A stretch of 8,194 nt of DNA. Origin: an uncultured Gammaproteobacteria bacterium. GTDB taxonomy: Bacteria; Pseudomonadota; Gammaproteobacteria; Steroidobacterales; JABDMI01. The notes under the pieces are model-generated. The model was not told the origin of the DNA, made no database searches, and was given only the letters and a program-made list of their open reading frames with translations. The stretch spans positions 1-8,194 of the forward strand of contig CALHVH010000233.1 in assembly GCA_938039225.1 (NCBI GenBank). The letters are read 5' to 3'. Below, in pieces: positions 1 through 6,582 of this stretch. The translations under genes and the position numbers were made by a program. Numbering within the stretch: position 1 is the stretch's first letter; the number at the start of each line of letters is the position of its first letter.

Positions 1-273
1 AGCTTTTTCACCTTCAACTTCTTCTAACCAAAGATAAGGGTCAGCATCTTCAAGAGCCTGTAAGGCTTCTTTGCTAAGTAAGTTGGATTTTTTCATGGTT
101 TCTTCTTTTATTTCTTTTGCAGAATCTTTTGTGCTTATTGACGCATCATTCATTGCGCTTTGGGTTGTTTCAGTATTATCACTTTTGCTTTGCGTGTCGC
201 ATGCGGAAACAAACAATAAACTGGAGAGTAAGATTAGAGGTAATTTTCTTGCTGACATCATTCGCTTAATCAT
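1..273 (-). CDS. Lipoprotein of the prolyl oligopeptidase (S9A) type, N-terminal fragment
   Basis: This is the first 91 codons of a minus-strand gene that continues past the left edge. The protein opens with a basic stretch (MIKRMMSARK) and a hydrophobic core, then a lipobox VSAC with the lipidated cysteine at residue 25. This predicts export and lipid anchoring by the Lol/Lsp route. A polar, Ser/Thr/Lys-rich linker follows (about residues 26-70). Residues 78-91 read DPYLWLEEVEGEKA, which matches the start of the N-terminal beta-propeller region of S9A prolyl oligopeptidases (usual form DPYRWLED...). The catalytic hydrolase domain would lie outside the window. Such enzymes cleave short peptides after proline. 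The ATG at 273 is chosen because AAAGG (complement of 280-284) lies 6 nt upstream; M5 and M6 are weaker alternatives. The lipoprotein call is firm; the peptidase family rests on one short motif. Confidence 0.75.
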   Translation of the reverse strand, partial: MIKRMMSARKLPLILLSSLLFVSACDTQSKSDNTETTQSAMNDASISTKDSAKEIKEETMKKSNLLSKEALQALEDADPYLWLEEVEGEKA

Positions 274-377
274 GGCAAACCTTTATTTAATTGATTGAAA
301 TGAGAGGTATTCATTCTTGCTAGTCGGATAATGTAACGGCTTTTGGTGTTGCTGAAAAGCACTTGTGAGTAATTCAC

Positions 378-406
378 TTGGAAAATAGTATGAGAATACC
401 TAAATA
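378..406 (+). promoter_or_regulatory. Candidate sigma-70 promoter for dapF in the divergent gap
   Basis: The 150-bp gap between the minus-strand lipoprotein gene and dapF must hold promoters for both directions. The best plus-strand pair I see is TTGGAA (378-383), a 17-bp spacer, and TAAATA (401-406). A separate TAAAAT at 411-416 is closer to a -10 consensus but has no -35 box. Both lie so near the ATG that the transcript would have almost no leader. I found no convincing minus-strand pair; a TACATT-like box lies near 330-336. The call is weak and rests on hexamer matching only. Confidence 0.25.
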
Positions 407-423
407 CTGCTAAAATTCATCAC

Positions 424-1257
424 ATGATGCGTATAGATTTCACAAAAATGCATGGTTTAGGCAATGATGTCATCGTTTTAGATCGTCGAGACCAAGAGTT
501 TGATTTAAGTACCGAACTTATTTCTCATTTATGCGACCGAAAAAAGGGTGTAGGCTGTGATCAACTTATGGTCATTGAGACCAGTGAAGCAGAAGGAATT
601 GTAGCCAATTATCGAATATTCAATCCTGATGCTAATGAGGTTGAGCAGTGCGGCAATGGTGCTAGATGTGTGGCTCGTTATTTATTTGATAAAGATAATC
701 TTGACTCTAAATTTACTTTACATGCTATGTGCAGTGATATTGATGTGGTCTGTTATTCAGATGGCAGTGTAAGTGTTGCTTTAGGGGTTCCCTCATTTGA
801 GCCTTCAGACTTACCTATGCAAGCTTCCCAACGCCTTTCTCAATACCATCTCGAGGCGGCTGGAAGAACGGTTGAGTTTGGAGCCGTCTCAATAGGTAAT
901 CCACATGCTGTCCTGTCTGTGAACAGTGTTGCTGATACGGATGTGCAGGGTTTGGGAACTGCGCTTCAAGAACATGAATTTTTCCCGCAAAGTACCAATG
1001 TTGAATTTGTTGAGTTTCTTGATAGAGGTCGCTTACGTTTACGGGTTTATGAGCGTGGTGCAGGTGAAACCTTAGCGTGTGGCAGTGGCGCTTGTGCAAG
1101 TGTTGCTGTTGGTAGACATTGGGGCTGGTTAGATCAAGAAGTAGTGGTTGAAATGCCTGGTGGAGAAGCCATAATTAATTGGACTGGGGAAGGCGATAAG
1201 ATTAGCTTGCGTGGTGAAGCTGTCTATGTCTTTTCAGGTCATATAATGTGGGCTTGA
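424..1257 (+). CDS. dapF: Diaminopimelate epimerase
   Basis: DapF converts LL- to meso-diaminopimelate in the cytoplasm, the step before lysine and a building block for peptidoglycan. The 277-residue length is normal. The N-terminus FTKMHGLGND (6-15) is the family signature. The two catalytic cysteines are both present: C76 in EQCGNGARC and C219 in LACGSGACAS. GVGCDQL (42-48), the SIGNPHAV segment (156-163) and RVYERGAGET (207-216) also match. Around residues 99-108 (HAMCSDID) the usual small Thr/Gly-containing turn is replaced, and the protein has eight cysteines, somewhat more than usual. The ATG codons at 424 and 427 are both possible starts; neither has a clear ribosome binding site. In many gammaproteobacteria lysA lies just upstream; here a divergent lipoprotein gene does. 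The next gene, DUF484, is the usual downstream neighbour. Confidence 0.97.
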   Translation: MMRIDFTKMHGLGNDVIVLDRRDQEFDLSTELISHLCDRKKGVGCDQLMVIETSEAEGIVANYRIFNPDANEVEQCGNGARCVARYLFDKDNLDSKFTLHAMCSDIDVVCYSDGSVSVALGVPSFEPSDLPMQASQRLSQYHLEAAGRTVEFGAVSIGNPHAVLSVNSVADTDVQGLGTALQEHEFFPQSTNVEFVEFLDRGRLRLRVYERGAGETLACGSGACASVAVGRHWGWLDQEVVVEMPGGEAIINWTGEGDKISLRGEAVYVFSGHIMWA

Positions 1258-1364
1258 TAGATTTTATAAGCCACAAATTCTTAGGCACGTCTCGCATTCA
1301 TAGACGCATTCCGTTACACTACAAGACATAAAAATAATCACAAAATTCATCTTTAAAGGTTCAC

Positions 1365-2141
1365 ATGAGTTCAGATACAGAATCAAATAACAGCAAGCTT
1401 GATACTTCAGCTTCAAATGTTAGTTCTTTAGGCCTGCCAGAGCCTTTAAGTATGGAAGAACGTATGGAAGAAGCCGCTATCGCAGCGTATTTACGTGAAC
1501 ATCCAGATTTTTTTGATAGACATGAAAGCGTACTCAATGAACTGCGTTTGCCCCATCCTGATGGTACGCATTCGGTTTCAATTGTTGAACGTCAACTGGT
1601 GTCACTGCGTGATAAAAATTATCGCTTAGAAAATCGTCTGGCTGATTTTATTGAGATTGGACGAGAGAATGATTTACTCATTGATAAAATTCATAGATTG
1701 GGTCTTCGCTTAGTAAAGGCGAGGCACCTTCCAGGAATATTTACCGTAATCGAAACCTCTCTGCGTGATGATTTTGGTGTGGATATGTATAGTTTGCTTA
1801 TCTACAAAGATGTAACCTCTGATAGCGTAAAACTATTTCCAGGCAATTATATTCAAAGCATAGAACGCGGCAACTCAGAATTTAGTGTTTTATTTCAAAG
1901 TGTACTTGAAAGTGGTAACCCTAAATGTGGACGTCTTTCGAGTGCCCAATATGGTTTACTTTTTACCGAAAAACAGCAAAAAGAAGTGGGTTCAGCCGCT
2001 CTAATTCCTCTAGGTGATAAAGGTGAAGTGGGTATGTTAGCGGTAGGTTCACGTGATGCTAATCATTTTAATCCATCTGCCAGTACAGATTTTTTATCAC
2101 GCATGGGACAATTGGTTAGTCAGGTTATAGCCACGCAGTAA
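1365..2141 (+). CDS. DUF484 family protein (YigA-like, GAF-related)
   Basis: This 258-residue cytoplasmic protein belongs to the DUF484 family, known in E. coli as yigA, between dapF and xerC. Its biochemical role is not established. The evidence is the family's N-terminal motif AAYLREHPDFFDRH (40-53), a following heptad-like charged helix (about 72-115, likely coiled coil), and a C-terminal GAF-like sensor fold. That fold ends in the typical GMLAVGSRDANHFNPSAS-TDFL segment (223-244). The first 28 residues are polar, low-complexity and probably disordered. The start at 1365 is favoured over internal ATGs (codons 30 and 34) by AAAGG at 1355-1359, 5 nt upstream. A 107-bp gap separates it from dapF, with a weak CGTCT/AGACG hairpin and no clear promoter. 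xerC follows after 19 bp, so the two are probably co-transcribed. Function by association is a link to XerC or dimer resolution, which is only inference. Confidence 0.92.
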   Translation: MSSDTESNNSKLDTSASNVSSLGLPEPLSMEERMEEAAIAAYLREHPDFFDRHESVLNELRLPHPDGTHSVSIVERQLVSLRDKNYRLENRLADFIEIGRENDLLIDKIHRLGLRLVKARHLPGIFTVIETSLRDDFGVDMYSLLIYKDVTSDSVKLFPGNYIQSIERGNSEFSVLFQSVLESGNPKCGRLSSAQYGLLFTEKQQKEVGSAALIPLGDKGEVGMLAVGSRDANHFNPSASTDFLSRMGQLVSQVIATQ

Positions 2142-2160
2142 TTACTGTGCTGTCATCATA

Positions 2161-3117
2161 ATGACGAAACCACAATCACCCAGTGTCACTAAGACTTACC
2201 CAGACAGTCTTGCGATTCCAGTTAAGAAATTTCTCGATTTTATTCGTTTTGAAAAACAACTTTCGTCTCACACCCTAAGCAATTACTTACGTGATTTAAA
2301 AGTATTGCAAGAATTTTGTCTTGAGCAAAATATCCAATACTGGAAACAAATGCAACCCAATCAGATGCGTTTCTTTGCGGCTTCAGCCTTTCGCAAAGGG
2401 TTGGGTCCTACCAGTATTCAACGTCGCTTATCAGCTTGTCGTAGTTTCTTTAATTATCTACTAGTGGAAGGTGAGGTTCAAATCAATCCTGTTATGGATG
2501 TACGAGCTCCTAAGGCACCGCGTCGCTTGCCCAAGACTTTAGACGTTGATCAAATGGATCAGCTACTCAATATGCAAGGCGAGGGCCACGCTTTCTTGCG
2601 TGACAAAGCTATGTTGGAATTGTTTTATTCTTCAGGTTTGCGTTTGGCTGAATTGGTTTCACTGGATTTAGAGAGTATTGATTACTCAGAAAATTTAGTG
2701 CGTGTGATAGGTAAAGGTAATAAAACCAGAGTATTGCCTATTGGGAAGCACGCTCTCACGGCCTTAAAAGACTGGTTGAATGTACGTAGCGATTGGCTTA
2801 AGGATAAAGATGAACAAGCCATTTTTGTAAGCAATCGTGGCACACGAATCAGTCATCGTAATGTGCAGCAAAGAGTGAAGTATTGGGCTAAAAAACAAGG
2901 GATCAATCACGATTTACACCCGCATCAATTTAGGCATTCCTTTGCCTCGCATATGCTTGAATCCAGTAGTGATTTACGAGCTGTTCAAGAATTGCTCGGA
3001 CATGCCGATATTAGTACAACGCAAATCTATACACACCTTGATTTCCAGCATCTAGCCACCATCTACGATAAAACACACCCAAGAGCACATGAAAAAAGTG
3101 AAGATGAAGATTCTTGA
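2161..3117 (+). CDS. xerC: Site-specific tyrosine recombinase XerC
   Basis: XerC works with XerD and FtsK at the dif site to resolve chromosome dimers before division. This 318-residue protein has the N-terminal SAM-like DNA-binding domain (about 20-107, with EKQLSSHTLSNYLRDL at 31-46) and the C-terminal catalytic domain. All six catalytic residues are visible: R161 (SSGLRLAEL), K185 (GKGNKTR), H255 and R258 (HPHQFRHSFASHML), H281 (LLGHADI) and the nucleophile Y290 (TTQIYTH). Their spacing agrees with E. coli XerC, with two residues inserted between K and the HxxR box. XerC rather than XerD is inferred from the dapF–DUF484 neighbourhood, since the families are similar. The N-terminus is about 15 residues longer than the E. 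coli protein. No Shine-Dalgarno is seen before the ATG, so translation may be coupled to DUF484. The HAD-hydrolase gene yigB, which often follows xerC, is absent here. Confidence 0.96.
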   Translation: MTKPQSPSVTKTYPDSLAIPVKKFLDFIRFEKQLSSHTLSNYLRDLKVLQEFCLEQNIQYWKQMQPNQMRFFAASAFRKGLGPTSIQRRLSACRSFFNYLLVEGEVQINPVMDVRAPKAPRRLPKTLDVDQMDQLLNMQGEGHAFLRDKAMLELFYSSGLRLAELVSLDLESIDYSENLVRVIGKGNKTRVLPIGKHALTALKDWLNVRSDWLKDKDEQAIFVSNRGTRISHRNVQQRVKYWAKKQGINHDLHPHQFRHSFASHMLESSSDLRAVQELLGHADISTTQIYTHLDFQHLATIYDKTHPRAHEKSEDEDS

Positions 3118-3168
3118 TTTTTAAGTTATTAAAGTGCTTGGGTACATACAAAAAGTAGAGATTAATTT

Positions 3169-3696
3169 ATGACAACAATTGTATCGGTACGACGAAATGG
3201 CAAGGTTGCTATTGGCGGAGATGGCCAAGCAACCATGGGTAATACGGTGATGAAGGCCAATGTACGTAAAGTACGTAGATTGCATAATGATAAGGTTTTA
3301 GCTGGTTTTGCTGGTGGTACGGCTGATGCATTCACTATGTTTGAGCGTTTTGAATCCAAAATGAAAGAACATAATCGACTCATGAAAGCCGCAGTTGAAA
3401 TGGCAAAAGACTGGCGTTCGGATAAGTACTTACGCAAGCTAGAAGCCTTATTAATTGTGGCTGACGCCGAATCATCTTTCATTATTTCTGGTAACGGTGA
3501 TGTTATTGAAAACGATGACGACCTATTAGCGATCGGCTCGGGCGGTTCTTTCGCACAAGCTGCAGCGAGAGCGCTTCTTAACAATACAGACTTAGAAGCG
3601 GGTGATATTGTGGCCAAATCGTTGCAGATCGCAGGAGATATAGACATTTACACCAACGGAAAGGCGATTATTGAAGAACTGGATGCGAATAAGTAG
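3169..3696 (+). CDS. hslV: ATP-dependent protease subunit HslV (ClpQ)
   Basis: HslV is the proteolytic core of the HslVU protease: a double ring of hexamers related to the 20S proteasome beta subunit. The second codon encodes the Thr that becomes the N-terminal nucleophile after Met removal (MTTIVSVRRNG). GDGQAT (17-22) supplies the conserved Asp, K34 in NVRKVRRL is the catalytic-site lysine, and GFAGGTADAF (46-55) and the GSGG loop (123-126) are also present. At 175 residues it is one shorter than E. coli HslV and aligns along its full length. A modest TAGAG lies about 8 nt before the ATG. The gene is 51 bp behind xerC with no terminator seen between, so read-through from the dapF–xerC unit is plausible. 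I found no match to a sigma-32 heat-shock promoter upstream, although hslV is heat-induced in E. coli. Confidence 0.98.
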   Translation: MTTIVSVRRNGKVAIGGDGQATMGNTVMKANVRKVRRLHNDKVLAGFAGGTADAFTMFERFESKMKEHNRLMKAAVEMAKDWRSDKYLRKLEALLIVADAESSFIISGNGDVIENDDDLLAIGSGGSFAQAAARALLNNTDLEAGDIVAKSLQIAGDIDIYTNGKAIIEELDANK

Positions 3697-3780
3697 GTAT
3701 TTGCTGCCAATTTCGAAGAAAATGCCGTTAATTTGGATTAACAGTGTTTAAATCGCTAAAACTTGATCAAAACTCAACAA

Positions 3781-3786
3781 TATAAT
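3781..3786 (+). promoter_or_regulatory. Possible -10 box in the hslV–hslU gap
   Basis: A perfect TATAAT sits 80 bp before hslU in a 169-bp AT-rich gap. The nearest -35-like hexamer, TTGATC at 3763-3768, is only 12 bp away, too close for a standard promoter, and the correctly spaced hexamer (3758-3763, AAAACT) is poor. Further upstream GTTAAT (3727-3732) and ATTAAC (3737-3742) can form a small AT-rich hairpin with a TTGG loop; it lacks a T-run and is not a convincing terminator. AT-rich sequence makes a chance TATAAT likely, so the call is tentative. Confidence 0.25.
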
Positions 3787-3865
3787 TTGTGCTAATTTTT
3801 ATCGAATTTTAAAGAAATTAGATACATTTAGCTACAAAATATACAAATTTATAGAAGGTACAACT

Positions 3866-5194
3866 ATGTCCATGACTCCACGTGAAATCGTGCAAGAACT
3901 AGACAACCATATTATTGGCCAAGACGCTGCTAAACGTGCCGTTGCCATCGCATTACGTAATCGCTGGAGACGAGCTCAGGTGACTGAGCCTCTACGTAGT
4001 GAAATTACTCCCAAGAATATCCTAATGATTGGTCCAACCGGTGTAGGTAAAACCGAGATTGCAAGACGCTTAGCCAAACTTGCCAAAGCCCCCTTTGTAA
4101 AAGTGGAGGCCACTAAATTTACCGAGGTTGGTTATGTGGGGCGTGAAGTTGATTCTATTATTCGTGATTTGGTTGACGTTGCAATAAAACAAACACGTGA
4201 ACTCGCCATTAAAAAACTTCGTCCACGTGCAGAAGATGCCGCCGAAGACAGAATTTTAGATGTGCTGTTGCCACCGGCACGTTACGCTGATGGTGAAACT
4301 ACTACGGATAAAGAAAACGAAACACGTCAGAAGTTTCGTAAAATGTTACGCGAAGGAAAGTTAGACGATAAAGAAATTGAAATTGATACCAAAGCGGCTG
4401 CAGTGGGTATTGAAATTATGGCGCCTCCAGGCATGGAAGAAATGACTGGACAGTTGCAATCACTGTTTCAAAACATGGGCGGCGGCGATAAGAAAAAACG
4501 TAGACGCTTGAAAGTCAAAGAAGCCTTAAAACATCTCATTGATGAAGAGGCGGCAAAACTGATTGATGAAGATGAGCTTAAACAAGAAGCCTTAGACGCC
4601 GTAGAAAATCATGGCATCGTGTTTTTGGACGAGTTTGATAAGATCGCAAAAAGCAGTAGTAACTCAAGTGGCGATGTGTCACGAGAGGGCGTACAAAGGG
4701 ATTTATTACCTTTGGTTGAAGGTAGCACAGTCAATACCAAGTACGGCATGATTAAAACTGACCACATCTTATTTATCGCTTCAGGTGCTTTTAGTTATTC
4801 TAAACCTTCAGATTTGATTCCAGAATTACAAGGTCGTTTTCCAATTCGTGTTGAGCTTGATGCTTTGACTGTTGATGATTTTGTAAAAATCTTAACCGAA
4901 ACCAATGCTTCTTTAACTACACAGTATCAGGCTTTGTTACAAACCGAAGATTTGACGGTAAATTTCACTGCTGAAGGAATTCAGCGTATTGCTGAAGTCG
5001 CTTTTAAGGCAAATGAGCGTATGGAAAATATTGGCGCTAGACGCTTACATACGGTAATGGAGCGTCTTTTAGAAAAACTGTCTTATGATGCTTCTGATAG
5101 TTCAGCGCAGAGTATCGATATTGATTCTGCTTATGTAGATGCACAACTTGATGCCTTAGTGGAAGATGAAGATTTGAGTCGTTACATTCTTTAG
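3866..5194 (+). CDS. hslU: HslU ATPase subunit of the HslVU protease (ClpY)
   Basis: HslU is the hexameric AAA+ unfoldase that feeds proteins into HslV. The 442-residue length is standard. In order, it has the N-terminal TPREIVQELDNHIIGQ (4-19), Walker A GPTGVGKT (56-63, K62), the pore loop GYVGRE (89-94), the inserted I domain (about 110-240) with a charged middle, and Walker B IVFLDEFDKIA (251-261, D255/E256). The arginine-finger region LQGRFPIR (321-328) and sensor-2 IGARRLHTVMERLLE (389-403) follow. The C-terminus DLSRYIL (436-442) is the conserved tail that docks into HslV and activates it. Walker B is slightly unusual, with DEFDK where DEIDK is typical. A good GAAGG at 3854-3858 lies 7 nt before the ATG. 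Unlike the usual tight pairing, 169 bp separate it from hslV. Confidence 0.98.
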   Translation: MSMTPREIVQELDNHIIGQDAAKRAVAIALRNRWRRAQVTEPLRSEITPKNILMIGPTGVGKTEIARRLAKLAKAPFVKVEATKFTEVGYVGREVDSIIRDLVDVAIKQTRELAIKKLRPRAEDAAEDRILDVLLPPARYADGETTTDKENETRQKFRKMLREGKLDDKEIEIDTKAAAVGIEIMAPPGMEEMTGQLQSLFQNMGGGDKKKRRRLKVKEALKHLIDEEAAKLIDEDELKQEALDAVENHGIVFLDEFDKIAKSSSNSSGDVSREGVQRDLLPLVEGSTVNTKYGMIKTDHILFIASGAFSYSKPSDLIPELQGRFPIRVELDALTVDDFVKILTETNASLTTQYQALLQTEDLTVNFTAEGIQRIAEVAFKANERMENIGARRLHTVMERLLEKLSYDASDSSAQSIDIDSAYVDAQLDALVEDEDLSRYIL

Positions 5195-5211
5195 AATGTG
5201 TTCCTAGAATG

Positions 5212-5293
5212 GAGATTGCCACGCCGCCTAAAGGCGGCTCGCAATGACGATAATACTTAGTAACTGTCATTGCAAGCGAAGCACGGCAGTCTC
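5212..5293. repeat. Palindromic MITE-like element between hslU and DUF971
   Basis: The ends GAGATTGCC (5212-5220) and GGCAGTCTC (5285-5293) pair over nine bases with one G·U. Inside, GCAATGAC (5241-5248) pairs perfectly with GTCATTGC (5266-5273). The left arm alone carries a GC hairpin, GCCGCC-TAAA-GGCGGC (5223-5238). The core sequence (GAGATTGCC...GCAATGAC and its complement) resembles short non-coding palindromic repeats scattered in many proteobacterial genomes; that resemblance is from memory, not a search. The element starts 17 bp after the hslU stop and ends 22 bp before the DUF971 start. It has no T-run, so it is not a standard terminator, but it could stabilise the 3' end of the hslU message. 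Confidence 0.75.
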
Positions 5294-5315
5294 AATATTA
5301 AATTGAAAAAATAAA

Positions 5316-5681
5316 ATGACAACACCGCAAGTACCAACTGAAATCAAAATGCGTCAAGAGTCGCGTCTCTTGGATGTGAGCTTTTCAGACGGTAATACCT
5401 TTAGTTTGTCATGGGAATATTTACGCGTTTTCTCTCCGTCAGCCGAGGTTCGTGGACATAGTCCCACTCAAGCGGTTTTACAATTAGATAAGCAAGATAT
5501 CCGAATAGTGCGTATAGAACCTGTCGGACAATATGCATTGCGTCTTGAGTTTGATGATGGACACAATACCGGACTGTATTCGTGGTCCTATTTGTATGAA
5601 CTTGGCGTAAAATATGCAGATAACTGGCAAGATTATCTAGTCAAACTGCAAGCCGCTGGACATGACTACCCAAATAATTAG
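5316..5681 (+). CDS. DUF971 (GBBH-like N-terminal) domain protein
   Basis: This small 121-residue cytoplasmic protein is a stand-alone DUF971 domain, the fold also found at the N-terminus of gamma-butyrobetaine hydroxylase and fused to some Mrp/HCF101 iron-sulfur carrier proteins. Family marks are LLDVSFSDG (18-26), the EYLRVFSPSAEVRGH block (34-48) and LEFDDGHNTGLYSWSYLYEL (77-96). The role of the single-domain form is not established; a link to iron-sulfur or metal handling is only suggested by the fusions. The gene lies between hslU and ubiE, a placement I recall from other gammaproteobacteria. There is no Shine-Dalgarno: the 22 bp before the ATG are almost entirely A/T and follow the inverted-repeat element. 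ubiE begins 38 bp downstream with no terminator seen, so the two are likely co-transcribed. Confidence 0.93.
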   Translation: MTTPQVPTEIKMRQESRLLDVSFSDGNTFSLSWEYLRVFSPSAEVRGHSPTQAVLQLDKQDIRIVRIEPVGQYALRLEFDDGHNTGLYSWSYLYELGVKYADNWQDYLVKLQAAGHDYPNN

Positions 5682-5719
5682 CTTTTCCAGCACTTGCTAA
5701 TAGTTTTAACGAGAACACT

Positions 5720-6499
5720 ATGGCAACAGATACAGATAAAACGACTACTGAGCAAGACCCTGGAACAACCCATTTTGGTTACAAGCAAGTACCAGTCGAA
5801 GAAAAGCAAGAAAAAGTAAAAGGCGTTTTTGATTCAGTCGCAAAAAACTACGACATCATGAATGACCTCATGTCTATGGGTGTTCACCGACTGTGGAAAA
5901 AATTCACTCTTGAGCAAACCGGCTTACGCGAAGGTATGACAGCTTTAGATGTTGCTGGTGGCACCGGTGATATTACCAAGGGCTTGAGTAAGCAGGTTGG
6001 TAAAACCGGACATGTATTTCTCACTGATATTAATGAAAGCATGCTTGAAGTTGGGCGTGATCGTCTCTTAGATGCTGGTATTGGTGGCAATGTTTCTTTT
6101 CAAACTGAAAATGCAGAAGAACTTTCGTTTGACGATGAAACTTTTGATTGTGTAACCATCGCCTTTGGTTTACGTAATGTTACTGATAAAGATAAAGCCT
6201 TGCGCTCTATGTATCGTGTACTTAAGCCAGGTGGGCGTTTATTGGTTCTAGAGTTTTCAAAACCAGTGGCTCCCGGACTTGGCACAGTTTACGATGCCTA
6301 TTCATTTAAGCTTTTACCTTTGATTGGTAAATTGGTTGCTAATGATGCCGAGAGTTATCAGTACTTAGCTGAATCCATACGCATGCACCCGGATCAAGAT
6401 ACTTTAAAAGGTATGATGACAGAAGCTGGTTTTGAGCGTGTTCGTTATCATAATCTTACGGGCGGGATAGTTGCTTTGCACCGAGGATTTAAGATTTAA
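5720..6499 (+). CDS. ubiE: Ubiquinone/menaquinone C-methyltransferase
   Basis: UbiE is the SAM-dependent C-methyltransferase of ubiquinone synthesis (2-polyprenyl-6-methoxybenzoquinol methylation) and, where menaquinone is made, of demethylmenaquinone. The neighbouring ubiJ and ubiB point to ubiquinone here. The class I methyltransferase motifs are clear: motif I DVAGGTGDI (77-85), the acidic TDIN strand end (102-105), AFGLRNVTD (148-156) and RVLKPGGRLLVLEFS (166-180). The family signatures VFDSVAKNYDIMNDLMSMG (36-54) and NLTGGIVALHRGFKI at the C-terminus (245-259) are intact. The 259-residue length is close to the family's usual 250; the extra residues are a polar N-terminal leader (about 1-18). 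An ACGAGAA at 5709-5715 serves as a weak ribosome binding site. A terminator-like hairpin begins 10 bp after the stop codon. Confidence 0.98.
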   Translation: MATDTDKTTTEQDPGTTHFGYKQVPVEEKQEKVKGVFDSVAKNYDIMNDLMSMGVHRLWKKFTLEQTGLREGMTALDVAGGTGDITKGLSKQVGKTGHVFLTDINESMLEVGRDRLLDAGIGGNVSFQTENAEELSFDDETFDCVTIAFGLRNVTDKDKALRSMYRVLKPGGRLLVLEFSKPVAPGLGTVYDAYSFKLLPLIGKLVANDAESYQYLAESIRMHPDQDTLKGMMTEAGFERVRYHNLTGGIVALHRGFKI

Positions 6500-6504
6500 A
6501 AATG

Positions 6505-6582
6505 GTAGGATGGGCAAAGCTTGCGTGCCCATCTTTTTGTTAATATAGCTTTGATGGACACACTGTGTTTTGCCCATCCTAC
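6505..6582. repeat. 78-bp inverted-repeat (MITE-like) element between ubiE and ubiJ
   Basis: The ends are a perfect 14-bp inverted repeat: GTAGGATGGGCAAA (6505-6518) and TTTGCCCATCCTAC (6569-6582). Each half also holds its own smaller fold: GATGGGCA with TGCCCATC on the left, and GATGGACA (6553-6560) with TGCCCATC (6571-6578), one mismatch, on the right. It encodes no protein and fills most of the 102-bp gap. GTAGGATGGGCA...TGCCCATC elements are, as I recall, common scattered repeats in gammaproteobacteria; I cannot name the family. Its ends are within 5 bp of the ubiE stop and 19 bp of the ubiJ start. Confidence 0.8.
6509..6538 (+). terminator. Intrinsic-terminator-like hairpin after ubiE
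   Basis: GATGGGCA (6509-6516) pairs perfectly with TGCCCATC (6526-6533) around a 9-nt loop, and five T's follow directly (6534-6538). The stem is 8 bp with four strong G-C pairs in its middle. It begins 10 bp after the ubiE stop and is part of the larger inverted-repeat element. If active it would reduce transcription of ubiJ and ubiB from the upstream promoter. Strength cannot be judged without measurement, since the T-run is short and the left arm can pair elsewhere. Confidence 0.55.

Noticed and set aside
71..298. Plus-strand open frame of 75 codons at the left edge
   Set aside because: It lies opposite the lipoprotein gene, whose signal peptide, lipobox, ribosome binding site and S9A-like motif give it much better support.
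305..401. 8-bp inverted repeat AGGTATTC (305-312) / GAATACCT (394-401) in the divergent gap
   Set aside because: An 8-bp match over about 150 bp is reasonably likely by chance, and the 81-bp spacing does not suggest one operator.
1288..1306. CGTCT/AGACG hairpin between dapF and DUF484 as a terminator
   Set aside because: The stem is only 5 bp with a 9-base loop and no T-run after it.
3114..3150. Possible sigma-70 or sigma-32 promoter before hslV (TTGATT at 3114, TACATA at 3143)
   Set aside because: The spacing is 23 bp, the -10 is imperfect, and no CCCCAT-like heat-shock box is present.
3162..3647. Long minus-strand open frame opposite hslV, and similar ones opposite dapF, ubiE and ubiJ
   Set aside because: They are antisense to genes with full family motifs, and their own products show no recognisable domain.
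5223..5248. GC hairpin after hslU as an intrinsic terminator
   Set aside because: No run of T's follows the stem; it is followed by TCGCAATGACG.
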